Shown piece by piece: positions 35,225 through 46,500 of a DNA stretch of 64,000 nt (positions are counted from its first letter, which is position 1; each line of letters opens with the position of its first letter). The stretch is taken from positions 5,952,001 through 6,016,000 of the forward strand of contig NW_025408669.1 in the NCBI RefSeq assembly GCF_020360975.1, given 5' to 3'. Made by a program: the position numbers and the translations under genes. The notes beneath the pieces were generated by a model. It was given only the letters and a program-made list of their open reading frames with translations, was not told where the DNA came from and did no database searches. Origin of the DNA: Hirsutella rhossiliensis. Its lineage: Eukaryota; Ascomycota; Sordariomycetes; Hypocreales; Ophiocordycipitaceae.

Positions 35225-35905
35225 CTATTTGTTTTTGGGCCAGAGGGAATTTCCCTTAGACGGCTCAGACGCAAAGTGATAGCTAGCGCCGTGGCTGTCG
35301 CCATTGATCTGGGTTCCGCCGTTACAGTTCGGCTGGCTCCCTGTGCCGCCGTGGTAGAGCTGAGTTCCAGAGCCGCTGTTGTACAGCCTAACACCTTCTC
35401 TAGAGTCCGGCTTCAAAGACGGTGGCAACTTCTTGACCTCGTTGAGCATCTCCTGCACCTTGTTGACATGCTCTCGGCTGACAAAGGGCTCTCTGATGAC
35501 ATCGCCGAGGCGGCTGAGCACGCTGCTCATGACCTGCTCGGGTCTTTGGGCGCCTCCCTCCACAGCCTCGCGGTACCTTTCGAGTCTCAGGGTAGCGTCT
35601 CCAATTGTGACGACTGCGACAAGGGCCTTCTCGAGGTCTTCAGCCTGGCGACGGCAGTAGTTAGCCACCTGCTGGATCTCGACGAGTTTCTTCTCGTCTT
35701 CTTGCCCGGCCGACTCGACACGCTCCGTCAAGCAGTCGAAGAGCCTAGAGACTTCGGGGACACGCCGGGCGACGACGTAGAAGGCCGGGGGCAGGCCGGA
35801 TGTGCCCTCAAGTTTGCTGGCCAACCCTGCGTTGACGTTGAACGCATTGCGAGTGTTGTTGAGAGACATCTCAGTGTACAGCTTGGTCATACTGTTGTCC
35901 GACAT
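35225..35905 (-). CDS. SesA-like effector with C-terminal sigma amyloid motif (copy 1)
   Basis: A single exon of 226 residues. Residues about 35-165 form a helical domain that lines up with the second SesA-like protein of this window: SGLPPAFYVVARRVPEV here against SGLPPSFRDVGSRLPLV there, then a Cys-containing helix (CRRQAEDLEKALVAV) and RLERYREAV. Residues 172-211 are a Gly/Asn/Gln-rich sigma-type motif (YNSGSGTQLYHGGTGSQ). In the fungal model, SesA-type proteins are cell-death effectors switched on when an NLR with the same motif templates amyloid folding. The domain is divergent and lacks the hydrophobic N-terminal helix of copy 2. A TATATAA box lies at about 35976-35982. Head to head with copy 2, with a copia element between. 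Confidence 0.7.
   Translation of the reverse strand: MSDNSMTKLYTEMSLNNTRNAFNVNAGLASKLEGTSGLPPAFYVVARRVPEVSRLFDCLTERVESAGQEDEKKLVEIQQVANYCRRQAEDLEKALVAVVTIGDATLRLERYREAVEGGAQRPEQVMSSVLSRLGDVIREPFVSREHVNKVQEMLNEVKKLPPSLKPDSREGVRLYNSGSGTQLYHGGTGSQPNCNGGTQINGDSHGASYHFASEPSKGNSLWPKNK
35273..35392 (-). other. Sigma amyloid signalling motif of SesA-like copy 1
   Basis: Encodes a repeat of the form N-x-G-S-G-T-Q-L-Y ... G-T-G-S-Q ... G-G-T-Q-I-N. It aligns without gaps in the first half with the motifs at 43197-43313 and 46816-46926. Confidence 0.65.
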
Positions 35906-36087
35906 GTTTGATGATGGGTCGTCTCGTCAGAAACAGAAGAAAACAAAGACGGTTGAAGCTGGCGATGGTGTAGCATTATATACCTGCTCGGGCCCGACGA
36001 TCAACGTTTTGTTGCAGAAATTCCGCGCAACAAGCCTTGGCAAGGCGGCAGAGCTCTGTAGTCTGCCTTGAGGTGCAGGCTGTTTCT

Positions 36088-36447
36088 ATGCGTTCAGCTC
36101 TTTCAGCCATTTGCCTTTTTCTGCTCCTCATTGGCTGCCCAGTACGTGAACGCCTCCCTCTCTTTGCCTCGCTGCAGCATCCGCCTACAAGTATGCTGAC
36201 ATTGGCCGCCTCGATGCTTGACTACCAAGCCGAGGCCGGTTGCATCTTGAGCACTGTTCTTTTGCCTTCTCGCGAGAATTGTGCTGAGAAGCTTTGTGGT
36301 GTTGAGGCGACACAGCGCTCGGTTTGTGCTCCATCTATCCGTTGTTACATGAGCCCTCCCTCTCGGGCTGAGGCCACTGGCAGTCCCTGGCCCCCTCGGC
36401 CAGCTGCGAGTCGCATGTTAGTGTATGCAGTTTGTAAGTTGGTGTAG
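36088..36447 (+). CDS. Possible small secreted Cys-rich protein (weak)
   Basis: An ATG frame of 119 residues with a signal-like start (MRSALSAICLFLLLIGCPV) and eight cysteines in all. It lies in the ancestral spacer between the two SesA-like genes and overlaps the promoter side of copy 1. No homology is recognised and composition is borderline. It may be a chance frame. Confidence 0.25.
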   Translation: MRSALSAICLFLLLIGCPVRERLPLFASLQHPPTSMLTLAASMLDYQAEAGCILSTVLLPSRENCAEKLCGVEATQRSVCAPSIRCYMSPPSRAEATGSPWPPRPAASRMLVYAVCKLV

Positions 36448-36758
36448 CACTGCATATGTGCTGACCAGGTGCCGCTCATCGCCACCCCTACATGACTTGT
36501 ACTGTACTGCAAGCTGCGAAATGGGACATCCCGCCGCAATAATTTCTCTCGCTCTCTCTTCTTTTCTTCCCGCTGGACACCATCTTGTACACACGTGGGC
36601 TTGACAAGCCTGGCACGACGTAGTCAGACCGCCCAGGGCACTTGCGTACAAGTCGTCCTATATATGCATTAACATATCTTGGACGCCTTGTAATGTTGAA
36701 AGTTGCCGCACCCTGTACTGGCCACATCGTTGAGCCCGCTCTCCTGTGCAAGTACGAG

Positions 36759-36763
36759 TACTC
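36759..36763. other. Target-site duplication, left
   Basis: TACTC directly before the left LTR, identical to 42542-42546. Confidence 0.9.
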
Positions 36764-37092
36764 TGTCACGAATAGTAGGGCCAAATAGGCATAAAGTTAG
36801 TATTTCAGAATCGTCCGGTGCTGCTCCATTTTCCCTTCTGTTCTCTGTGTCTGTTCCTTCCTTCCTCGCCCTTTTATTCCTGGCCACAATCTCGATCTTC
36901 TCCGTCTGCCTCACACCTCCGTCAATCGTCGGGGTGGCTGCGCCCACTTTTCCTAGGACACCGTCCCTGACGGCCGGGCTGACTGTCTCAGCCGACGCAT
37001 CAGAAAGCAGGCCTGACGTCCTGGCTGACTGTCTCAGCAGGAGCATCAGCAAGCAGGGAACCTCTAGAGGTCCTACGAGCGGCTTCGCAACA
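36764..37092 (-). repeat. Copia 3' LTR (left copy)
   Basis: 329 bp, TGT...ACA ends (TGTCACGAAT ... CTTCGCAACA). It differs from the right copy only by a one-base T-run indel and a small change in a CCCAC/CCCT tract. Confidence 0.95.
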
Positions 37093-37124
37093 CACCCCCT
37101 TAGTGACGGCCAACCAGGACGTTG

Positions 37125-40100
37125 CTAGAGATGCGGGAATGTCGTGCACGACTCATCTCTCGCCCTGGGCCTCTTTATGGCTATCACGGGATGTATCACA
37201 TCTCGTAATTCTTCAAGCTTGGCCTCTCTACTCAATCGTTCCTTTATCTCCTCAAGCCCAACCATTCGTTGGAACTCGAGGAGCTTCTGCCTCGGCAATG
37301 CCTTCGTCAAGCCATCTGCTCGCATATGTGTCGTAGGCACCCAATTGACCAATTCGAGCATCTTGAACCTCTTGTCGTAGCCAATGCTGATGAATGTCTA
37401 CGTGCCTCAGTCTCGTCGAGAGCTTCGTACTCTCCTCTTTGAGAAGTCTGATCGTCTGGGCATTGTCGCATTCCACTACCAACGGAGAGGAATTCGGATG
37501 TCCAGGGAATTCAACAGACGGCTCAGGAAGATCGCCTCCTTTGACGCCTCTGAGAGAGCAAGCAACTCAGCCTCCGTGCTTGACGTCGTGACTGTCGCTT
37601 GCTTTGACGCTCTCCACGCCACTGATCCTCCAAATAGGGTCATGACGTAGCCTTGTGAGCTCTTCCTGTCGACTGAATTGTCTGCGAACGATGCGTCACT
37701 CGAACAGAGGAACAGCTCCGCTTCCTTCGATCCTCCTCCGAGACGTAACGCGTACGATCTCGTTGCAAAGAGGAAGAGGATAACTCTGTCTGCTGCTTTC
37801 TGGTGCTTCTCATCGGGATTGTGGTTATGTCTTGCCAGTCGGGATACGGCAAACGCAATATCTGGTCGCGTTGAAATTGCTGAGAAGAGCACGGAACCAA
37901 CCTTCTGGAGATACTGATGTTTTTCCTTTCATTTGCTTGGCTTGTAGCTGGCAGGAGCTCTTCGTCAGAGATCATTGGCGTGTCTGGGAGCTTGAGAGAC
38001 TCAGGGCGTTGTCGTTGTTTAACAGGAACTTATACGCGATCTTGTCGATATAGGCGTCTTGCGTCAGCCAAAGCGTCTTCCTTTGACGATCGCGGAGGAT
38101 ACGAATCCCCAAGAACCAGCGAGGTTCTCCAAGCCGAGTTAGGTTGATCTTTTTCTGTAGTCCCCGAGTAGCTTCTTCGACGACCCTTCGTCCTCCTTCC
38201 GGAATGCCCAGATGATGTCATCAACGTAGAAGAAGACGGTCACCGCTCCCTTCACCATGACACACGGCTCCTGGGAACTTTTCTGAATCCCAGTTCCTCT
38301 AGAGACGACGTAAGCATCTGTTGCCAGAGGAGCGGCGAGCGGCGTAGTCCGTAGAGAGCTTTTCTCAGGCGTAGGACTTTCCCCCTCTTCTGGAACCCCG
38401 GTGGCATCCTCATGAAGATAACTTCTTCGTCGTCGAGGGGGGCATGAACAAAAGCATTGACTGCATCCATCTGTTCCAATTCGAGGTCGTGTTCCGCGGC
38501 AATGGCCATTAGCGTACGAAACGACATTCCTGCGAGGGTAGTCGCTCGAGTAGGCAGGTCCCCCTTTTCTTGCTGATTGCCACAGACAACGAGGCGAGCT
38601 TTGCACTTTTGGAGATTGCCGTGCTTATCAGTCTTATAGATGAATACCCACTTGCAACCGAGGACCTGCTTTCCAGCAGCCTTCGTCCAGAAGACCTCGT
38701 CAAACGAGCCCATTTCCGCATGTGAGGCCAGGTGGTCTCTCTGAGCCTGGGTGAATTCCTCTCTATACGGGTGTTTTTCTAGTTGCTTCTGCGTCTGTGG
38801 AGGCTCGGGTAGGTCTCTCTTGTGGACTTTTGCGCTTTTCGGTCTGAACAACCTTCCTGCTGTGAAGGCTCCGTGCACCCCGTCCTCAATTGGCACCGGG
38901 ACGAAGTCGGCAAAACGGTCGATGTATGACTGATCCAGCTCTGGTTGATCAAATGGTTCCAGAGCTTTCAAACGCGATTCTTTCATCAGGCCTTCAAGGT
39001 CGGCTTGAAATGCCGCTCCTCCAAGAGAGCAACCCACCCCTCAGGGTGAGCCTCCTCTTCAGGATCATCCTGAACCCGGACTCTCTTCTGAGCTTGCAAC
39101 GGCTCCAGATCGACTTGGAAAGGGCTTTACCACCACCCCTTAGGGTCAGCGTATGGAAAGTGAACCGAAAAGACTCCATGTGGTTCTTCTTCCTCCGGGT
39201 CAGAAGCTGGTGGCGTTAGGTATGCATCTTCCAGCTCCCGCGCTCTCCCGTAGTCTTCTTTTCCTGCTCTTCGCTTTGTTGTTGTCCCTGCTCCTCGTCT
39301 TCGTTATCTTCAGCCATTCTGATGTCATCATCCTCGAAGTCCTCGATATCAGTGTCTTCATCGGTCTCTTCGTCAAGGATGGCCTGATTCGCCGTCTGGC
39401 CTTCCGGGATTTCAATCTGTTGGATCATCTCTCCGATGCTCGCAGGCAGCGGCATCCGCTCGCCTCCTCCTTCGAAGAACGTATACTCGTCAAAGACAAC
39501 ATCTCTCGTTGCAATGACCTTCTTCAAGAGAGGGACCCAAATTAGGAAGATATTTGTAGACTTATAACCGATGAGGTATCCGATGTGAGCTCTCGGGTCG
39601 AGCTTCCACCTCTTCCTCAATCCAAGCTGTGCATTTGCTGTCATTGCGTAGGCTCGGCAGCCGTACGCACGAAGATGTGAGCTGATTTTTCTTCCTGTGA
39701 ACAAGTCAATGGGAGACTTCCAGTCGGCTTCTCCTTCGTTAGCGTTTTCAGCGGCGAATCGAGGCTCTCTTGGCGTTCGGTTTCGAGGTAGCAGGCTGCT
39801 TCGATGATCTCTTTCCATAGTGAATGCGGTAGTCGAGAGGCAATCCTCATGACTCTCGCTCTCTCGGTAGAGATCCTCCTGACCTCTCGGCTCCACCATT
39901 CTGGTCCTGAGTGTTGGAAGCTGACATCGCCTTTGTCATCCCTTTCTTCCTCATCCAGGCTGAGATTTTCTTCGTGAAGAGCTCGCCGTCAGAGCGCACG
40001 ACATTCGTCTTAAATCCAAAGCGAGCGAGCATAAAGGAGGAAAAGTCTTTCAAGACAGCTCCGTGTTCCTTTGCCTTGTAGGTCTTCATGAAGTAGGAAA

Positions 40101-40991
40101 GACCATTCCAGAGAAGGCGTCTGTGATAAACATCACACGGACGTAGTTCTCGTGGTCTCTCGCAAGGTCGGTCCAGTCTATCCAGATCTCGTAGCACGGC
40201 TTGTCTCTTTCCTCGTCAGGTGGACGGCGGGAGACTTGCCTTCTGACCTTCCCCTGAGCACAGTACTCGCATTCGACGGTTTTCGGCCCTTAATCCGGAC
40301 CCCCCTTTGTAGGCCTAGCTTGTGCAAAGCCATTGGACCAGGGTGACCAAGACGGGCGTGCCAAAGCTTGCCGTCTCCTTGAGAGGCAGGTCGAGGATCT
40401 CTTGAGCCGGCTCTTCGAGCTTTCCTTGTCTCCTTCTTCGATGCCTGGAACGCACTGTTGAAATCCGGGAATTCGGTTTCCACGGGCTGGTATTCAACAA
40501 CAAACTGCTGATATTTCCTCTCGGTGATCCCGATAGTCTGGCCCTTTCGGACTAGCCTCATAGGCTCAGACAGCGTATCCCAAAAGATCTGATCGTCGTC
40601 GATAAGAGTCTGCAAAGAAACCAGGCTCGATGAGAAACCGGGACAGTAGGCAACCTTCTTTAATCGGGTGTTCGGTGGGAGCCGTCAGGCATCGTCGTTG
40701 CGACATTGACTCGCCCGAATCCTTCGATTCGAACGAGAGAGTCACCGGCGACGATAAAGTCATTCTTGGCCTTTTTAAACGATCGGAACCGACTGAGCTT
40801 GTTGTTGATATGAAGAGATGCGCCGCAATCAAGGAGGGTTGAATTCTTAAGCGGATATTCCGATCCCCTTAGGCCAGGGGACTCAGCTGAGAACACGAAA
40901 GCTGGGTTTGCTGAGCCCACAAGCCTTCCCCTCATCCTTGGTTGCTATTTCTGCATTTTCTTTCGAATATCTTCAATTCTCCTTTTCAGGA
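37125..40991 (-). pseudogene. Copia pol remnant (protease, integrase, RT, RNase H)
   Basis: Read on the minus strand across several frames. The protease has LLDCGASLHINN near 40820. Integrase has a zinc-binding start (WHARLGHPGPMALHKLG, CEYC near 40265), a DWTD block and a VVRSDGELF block. Reverse transcriptase has KWVFIYKTDKHG, QMDAVNAFVHA, YGLRRSPLLW and the catalytic YVDD at 38216-38227. RNase H has SSDASFADN and SSTEAELLAL. Frame changes near 40240, 39900, 38260 and 37480 and several stops show that no polyprotein can be made from this copy. Confidence 0.85.
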
Positions 40992-41033
40992 CAGGATCGT
41001 CAGCGACTCTCTCGTGTCATCTTGAGATACCTT

Positions 41034-42144
41034 TCAGGGGCGGATTATAGCCCTCTGGTCTGGCTTCTTCGATAACCTGCCAGCAACCCTCGAGCTCGTG
41101 TCCCTTGCGTCTGCAGGCAAGGCAGGGATCTCTTTTGGAATATGGCTCCTTTCAAGGGCTCTCTGTCCAGCTTCTTCTTCTTCGCTGGCGGTACTTCGTC
41201 CGCATCGTCTGCGTCTGCTGCTGCTTTGTCCGCATGAAATGCGCCTCCTCTTTGATAGCACCTCGGGTTTTTCTGCTTCTCTGCTTTCGGCCAGATGCTT
41301 CACATCTCGCACGACTCTCTCAACAGTCCATTGACTCTCCGTCGGAGCTTGGGCTGCAAGAACGGCGGCGACTGCGGCCGTTGCTGCAGCGGCCATCGCG
41401 GCTACTGCAGCTGCTGCCGGATTGTGAACAACGGGGTTAACAGGAGCAGCAGCAGGAGGACCATATCGGTCGAAGTCGAACAGTTTCCCTGGGTAGCCTC
41501 TGATTTTGCGTCGAGTATCCTGCTTCCTTGTTCGTACTGGTAGCCTAGGGAGTTATCCAGAGGCCTAATCAATGTGGCAACGTCTCTAAGCCACTGGCCC
41601 GTTTGGGCCTCCATTAGCTTATACTTATCGGCGTCAGACATTATGTCTTCCCATTTGTCGATCCAGGAGTCTAGATCCTTTGCGTTAAATCTCTTTAGGT
41701 GGGTCGAATACTTGGTCCTTGTGAGATTCATCATATATCCCGCTTCAGGGGCCGTCGACGCTTCTAGACGTTTAAACCACTGACGAATTGGAAGGTCTTC
41801 GTCGAAGGCGTTCTGCTTCGAGGATACCACTGATTCCTGCATCGCTATGCGAGCGTTGGTAACCAGTTTAGTCTCATCTTTATACTCTTTCCTCCTGATA
41901 TCATAGTCCCGCATCGCGTCGTTATAATCTCTCTTCTGAACGGCAGAGAGGTCAGCGAGTCTAACAGCATCAGGGCGTAGTGGCGGAATTCAGGTCGCTC
42001 AGGAGGTTCGAGGGGGTCCTCGTTGGTAAAGATCAGGCTATGGATCGTCTTGTCAGTTCGATTCCTGAGCTCCCTTCTCCATTTGTCCCAGTTGCTTGGT
42101 CCTGAGAGGATCGCTCGTGCAGGGGCGGCAGAAGACTTCGACAT
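41034..42144 (-). pseudogene. Copia gag remnant
   Basis: Starts at ATG 42144 (MSKSSAAPARAILSGPSNWD), with the Gag-typical WDKWRRELRNR. A one-base loss near 41960 shifts frame before the AVQKRDYND... continuation. An intact-looking block follows (QWFKRLEASTAPEAGYM, SWIDKWEDIMSDADKY), and after a further shift a CCHC knuckle (CLACRRKGHELEGC) lies near 41090-41130. It would package element RNA if intact. Confidence 0.8.
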
Positions 42145-42214
42145 CTCGTTGATTTGAGAGTGGTTTTCGGTCGGAATGGAAGTTACAGGAACGTAGTTCC
42201 TCCCGGCTCATGAC

Positions 42215-42541
42215 TGTCACGAATAGTAGGGCCAAATAGGCATAAAGTTAGTATTTCAGAATCGTCCGGTGCTGCTCCATTTTCCCTTCTGTTCTCTGTG
42301 TCTGTTCCTTCCTTCCTCGCCCTTTATTCCTGGCCACAATCTCGATCTTCTCCGTCTGCCTCACACCTCCGTCAATCGTCGGGGTGGCTGCGCCCTTTTT
42401 CCTAGGACACCGTCCCTGACGGCCGGGCTGACTGTCTCAGCCGACGCATCAGAAAGCAGGCCTGACGTCCTGGCTGACTGTCTCAGCAGGAGCATCAGCA
42501 AGCAGGGAACCTCTAGAGGTCCTACGAGCGGCTTCGCAACA
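42215..42541 (-). repeat. Copia 5' LTR (right copy)
   Basis: 327 bp, nearly identical to 36764-37092. Its outer end lies 154 bp before the start codon of the second SesA-like gene. As the 5' LTR of a minus-strand element, it drives element transcription away from that gene. Confidence 0.95.
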
Positions 42542-42546
42542 TACTC
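42542..42546. other. Target-site duplication, right
   Basis: TACTC directly after the right LTR, identical to 36759-36763. Confidence 0.9.
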
Positions 42547-42695
42547 CGTTCAGGAATGTACGTGCGTAGCTTTGGATGCTTTGATAGGCTCGCCGTATGG
42601 TGAAGGAGGAGACAACTTCAACATCCTCTTTCTTGTTTCTCCAACCCAGCCCCCCCTTCTCCGTTGCCGCCTAAAAACGCCACAAAAACCTCACC

Positions 42696-43325
42696 ATGTC
42701 AGGAGCTGAAGTGATAGGCATCATCTCGGGAATCATCGCTATACTCGACGTCTCTCACAAAGTCTACAGAGCCGTCGAGGACGCCTCGGGCCTGCCGCCG
42801 TCCTTTCGTGACGTGGGCTCGCGGCTCCCGCTCGTCCAGGATAGCCTCCGGGCGGCATACAGGGGCCTGGCCGAGGACCACGTTGCGCCCGAATGCTCCG
42901 GCGCCCTCAAGACGGTCCTCGAAGGCTGCAAACTCAAGGCCGCCGGGCTCGAGAGAATATTCCGGGCTACCATCCCGCCCGTCGGGGCGTCGAGGACGAC
43001 CAAATATCTCAAAGCCCTCAGGACAATCCCCAACGCCACAAAGGTCGAGGGCCTGATGGATGGCATCATGAGCGATCTGCATGTCCTGACGGCGAATCAT
43101 GCCGTCAAGACGGCGACGAGAGCGCAGATAATGAAGCTCATGGCGGCGGTTGACATGGATAACGGTGGCGGCTTCTATGAGGACAAGTCGTCGGTAGTCT
43201 TGCATAATCTAGGATCGGGATCACAGTTTGTTCACAGGGGGGTTGGGAACCAGAACATGACGAGCGGAACGGGATTGCAGTTCAACGGCGCCATGACCGG
43301 CGACTTTTATCTTGCTCGAGGCTAG
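42696..43325 (+). CDS. SesA-like effector with C-terminal sigma amyloid motif (copy 2)
   Basis: A single exon of 209 residues. It has the typical SesA/NLR-associated start (MSGAEVIGIISGIIAILDVS), a hydrophobic helix and a four-helix-like domain to about residue 150 (SGLPPSFRDVGSRLPLVQDS, CKLKAAGLERIF, TTKYLKALRTI). Residues 168-206 are the sigma motif (HNLGSGSQFVHRGVGNQN). Known SesA proteins pair with a sigma-bearing NLR encoded next door; here the NLR is tail to tail. The ATG at 42696 (TCACCATG) follows a pyrimidine-rich leader that lies wholly between the copia LTR and the gene, so the core promoter may survive the insertion. The frame is intact. Confidence 0.85.
   Translation: MSGAEVIGIISGIIAILDVSHKVYRAVEDASGLPPSFRDVGSRLPLVQDSLRAAYRGLAEDHVAPECSGALKTVLEGCKLKAAGLERIFRATIPPVGASRTTKYLKALRTIPNATKVEGLMDGIMSDLHVLTANHAVKTATRAQIMKLMAAVDMDNGGGFYEDKSSVVLHNLGSGSQFVHRGVGNQNMTSGTGLQFNGAMTGDFYLARG
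43197..43313 (+). other. Sigma amyloid signalling motif of SesA-like copy 2
   Basis: Encodes N-L-G-S-G-S-Q-F-V ... G-V-G-N-Q-N ... G-T-G-L-Q-F-N, the same two-part pattern as the NLR motif at 46816-46926. Confidence 0.75.
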
Positions 43326-43389
43326 TGTAGAATGGAAATATCGACCTGTTTATTGAGAGACATTTGGGCAGCCTGGGCTTGATAGACTA

Positions 43390-43575
43390 GAGACGAAGCT
43401 TGTTGCGAAGGAAGCTCTGAATGCCAGCATGACCCCCCGCGTAGTCCTCTGCTGTCCATCCACTCGCGTTTTGTGTATTGACATTGGCTCCTTCAGCCAC
43501 CAGTTGGCGCACCGCAACCTCCTTCCCCAGCTGCGCAGCCAGCATCAACGGGGTCCGCCCATCGCGGTCCCGGGC
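43390..43575 (-). pseudogene. Orphaned 3' end of the NLR ankyrin domain
   Basis: Downstream of the TAG the same frame stays open and encodes two more ankyrin repeats (RDRDGRTPLMLAAQLGKEV, then NVNTQNASGWTAEDYAGG) before a TAG at 43387-43389. Only 61 bp separate that ancestral stop from the stop of SesA-like copy 2. Confidence 0.8.
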
Positions 43576-46500
43576 CTAGAGATTGGCGCCCTCCATGCCT
43601 AGGACATGGACTGTGTCGGCCTGGGCGACGGAACTTGCTACGGCGTGGTGGAGAGCCGTAAAGCCTCGATCGTCTGCCGAGCTCAAGTTCACTCTCCTGC
43701 TCTTCGACAGTAGCTGTATCTCGCCGTTGAAGCCTCGACGAGCGGCGAGGTGCAGGGCCCTCAGGTAGTTTCGGTCATGCCCGTCATCCGGTACGCAATG
43801 CTCAAGCAGCACCCGCATCATCGACTGACGCTGCATCTGTGTTGCCAATGCGAGAGCACCTCTCCCCTCGGGGTCCTGGACACTGAGACTAGCTCCCCGT
43901 GATGCGAGTAGGGCGGCTATCTCGTCACAGCCGCCCAGCACGGCATGATACAAAGGAGTCAGCCCGGCCTTATCCCTCACATCAACGTCAACTCCCCGGT
44001 CGACAAGAAAGCGCACTGCCGCGAGGCTTCCCCTGTTGGAAGCCCGGTGCAGCGCCGTTGTGCCCCGGTCGTCAGCGGCGCCCGGACTGGCTCCGTGCTC
44101 GCACAGGAGCCAGGCCACGGAAAGATCGCGGCATTTCAAGGCCAGCTCAAGGGCATTTGGAATGTTCTTGCCCTCAAAAGTCAGGTCCGCCGTATTGGTG
44201 ACCAAGAGCCAAACTATGGCCCTATCTCCGTTCTTGATGGCGTAGAAGAGAGCCGGCCAGCCTTTGTCATTTCGCTCATCCGGCCGGGCTCCTCTGTTCA
44301 GCAGCGCCCAGACAAGTTTCTGGTTTCTGAACTTTACCGCCTCGATCAGCGGGGTCGAACCATCCTTCGTCCTTATGTTAACTTCTGCCCCGTGTTCGGC
44401 GAGCAGCTGCACCGTGTCAACGTCTTGTCTCTCGACTGCGTCCATCAGGGGAGTCCATTCATCCTTGGCCGAGGGACGATTCAGGTCCACCCCTCTCCAC
44501 AACAGGCGCTTCATCAGATAACGAGCATGGCTCTCGACGGCTTGTCTAAGCAATCCGTCTGGGGTTCCTGAACGAGCCGTCTTCCCCACGCCTCCCCCGA
44601 CCACGTCAGGCCCACTGCAAAACACATGTCTCAACGAAGTGCAGTCCTCGTAGCTCTCGGCGTTCACATCGACCTGATTCTTGACAAATATGTCAGCAAT
44701 GGACGTAGGACCATACTTGATGGCCGACGTCAAGGGACTCAGTCCCTCGTTGCCCGGAATGTCGAATCTCGCGCCGCTCTTAACCAAGTCTTGCACGATA
44801 TCAGCACCGTGGCTAGTCGACCCCATGAGAGCTTTGTGTAGTGGTGTATCGCCAGCTCTATCCTGCATATTCAAATCTGCAGAGTTTCGAATGAGTAGTT
44901 TCAGGAGTTTCCGCCGGCCGTACCTCACGGCCCAGTGTACAGCAGTTTGGCCGTCACGACACTTTGCGTTCACGTCGACGCCGATTTTGATGAGACGATT
45001 CGCCCAGGATGGGATGTTGTAATGCATGGCGGCGTGTAGGCCGGTCATGCCATCCAGACCACGGTCCTTGGTCTCATCGATATGACGAAATGCCCTCGTT
45101 AGCTTGGAGCTGTCTTTCAGGAACTTGAGAACCAAGGCGTCGGTCCCGGGGTCAATTTTCTGGCCAAGGCAGCCGAGATGGGTGCACCAATTACGGGCTG
45201 CATATCGCAGCAGCGAAGTCTCCACGTCTTGGTCGTCGACTAATAGAGAAGTCAGGCACGTACTGGTCACTTCCAATTCGGCATCCTGCGAAATGATGCC
45301 GTGTTGTTCCAGATGTTCCTGCACGGACTCGTGGACAAGGCGCAGGCTATCGTTGCTCGTGTCCCTGATGACCAAACCAGCGCAGACGGACAACACCGAG
45401 TCTGTGGATGGCCGATGGTCTTGGAAACGTATTCCCTTGCTCCTTTGGATGGCAAAGCTATCCCGAATCTGTTCCGCGTTCAAGTCGGATTTTACATGTG
45501 CCACCCAAGTAAGAACGTGTCTTGCTAGACTGCTCTGAAACTCGGGTTTCTTGGTTATTTGCTGAATCGACGCCTCGAATGCATTGTGTGAGCTGTCGGG
45601 CAGCTGACGCAATGCGGCCATGATGTCGGCAAGAGTCCCCTGCTTGCTCAAGTTGTCCATGTGCAGCCTGGCCAACAGAAAGCTGTACAGAAATGTCAGG
45701 CCAGCTATTGTACATGAAAGGGGGCTGGACTGACATCTTGCTCGTCAATGTCACTCTGGTGACTTCTTCGATGACCTCCTGCCGATGGATAGCCGTTGCT
45801 CTCTCGCCGTTGAGGACCGCATTGCTCTGGACTCTACTTCTGACATAGGTCTCTATGTCGCTTTTCTTTGGTTCAATGCGCAGCTGTTGATACGGTCCGG
45901 CCTGCTTGGATGTGAAAAGGACTCTGACGTTGTACGGCATGCCTTTGAGGTCATTCATGATCATCTGGCGCGAGCTTCGGCCGGGGACATCGGGAAAGCT
46001 GTCCAAGTCATCAATGACCAGGTAGACTGTCTTGAGCGTGGCCACTTGGGCGTTGAATAGATGGAGATACTGTGATGAATGGAGTGTAGTCGATCCCTGA
46101 AGTGACATGTTGAACTCGTCCATGACTTCCTGCGCCAGGGTTTCATACCCATGATTTTGAAGGAGCTGTGCCAACAGAGTGGCCCAAATATACTCAGGTG
46201 GTTTGTGGTCTTCTCCTTGGGAATAGAAGTAAATGCAAGCAACGTCATTTCGCCCTCTTATTTCTTCCAATATGGTGTCAACGATGAGGGATCTGGGACA
46301 AAGAACGATCAGCAAGGCCTGTTACATTCCAGGGTAGGAAAGATTAAATGCCAACACGAGAATGGTTTTGCCGGATCCCACTGTTTGGAAGGTCATAGTC
46401 AGCTCGAGGGAGCAAAAACGTGCGGCATGATCCCCTGAGCGGTACCTACGATTTCCGTGTAGCTGCAGAAACCTCGAAGTTGTGGATGGGCTCTTCCAAC

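Larger units (their letters stand above)
36764..42541 (-). mobile_element. Ty1/copia LTR retrotransposon, complete but coding-defective
   Basis: 5,778 bp between two direct LTRs and flanked by a perfect 5-bp duplication (TACTC). Domain order on the minus strand is gag with CCHC knuckle, protease, integrase, reverse transcriptase, RNase H, which defines copia rather than gypsy. A purine run (AAGGGGG) sits just inside the left LTR at about 37095-37101, as expected for the polypurine tract of a minus-strand element. I could not assign the primer-binding site. Frameshifts and stops break gag and pol. The DNA is not RIP-like in dinucleotide use. Confidence 0.95.

Noticed and set aside
36088..36447. 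A third intact effector between the two SesA-like genes
   Set aside because: The frame has a signal-like start but no sigma motif, and composition is borderline; kept only as a low-confidence feature.
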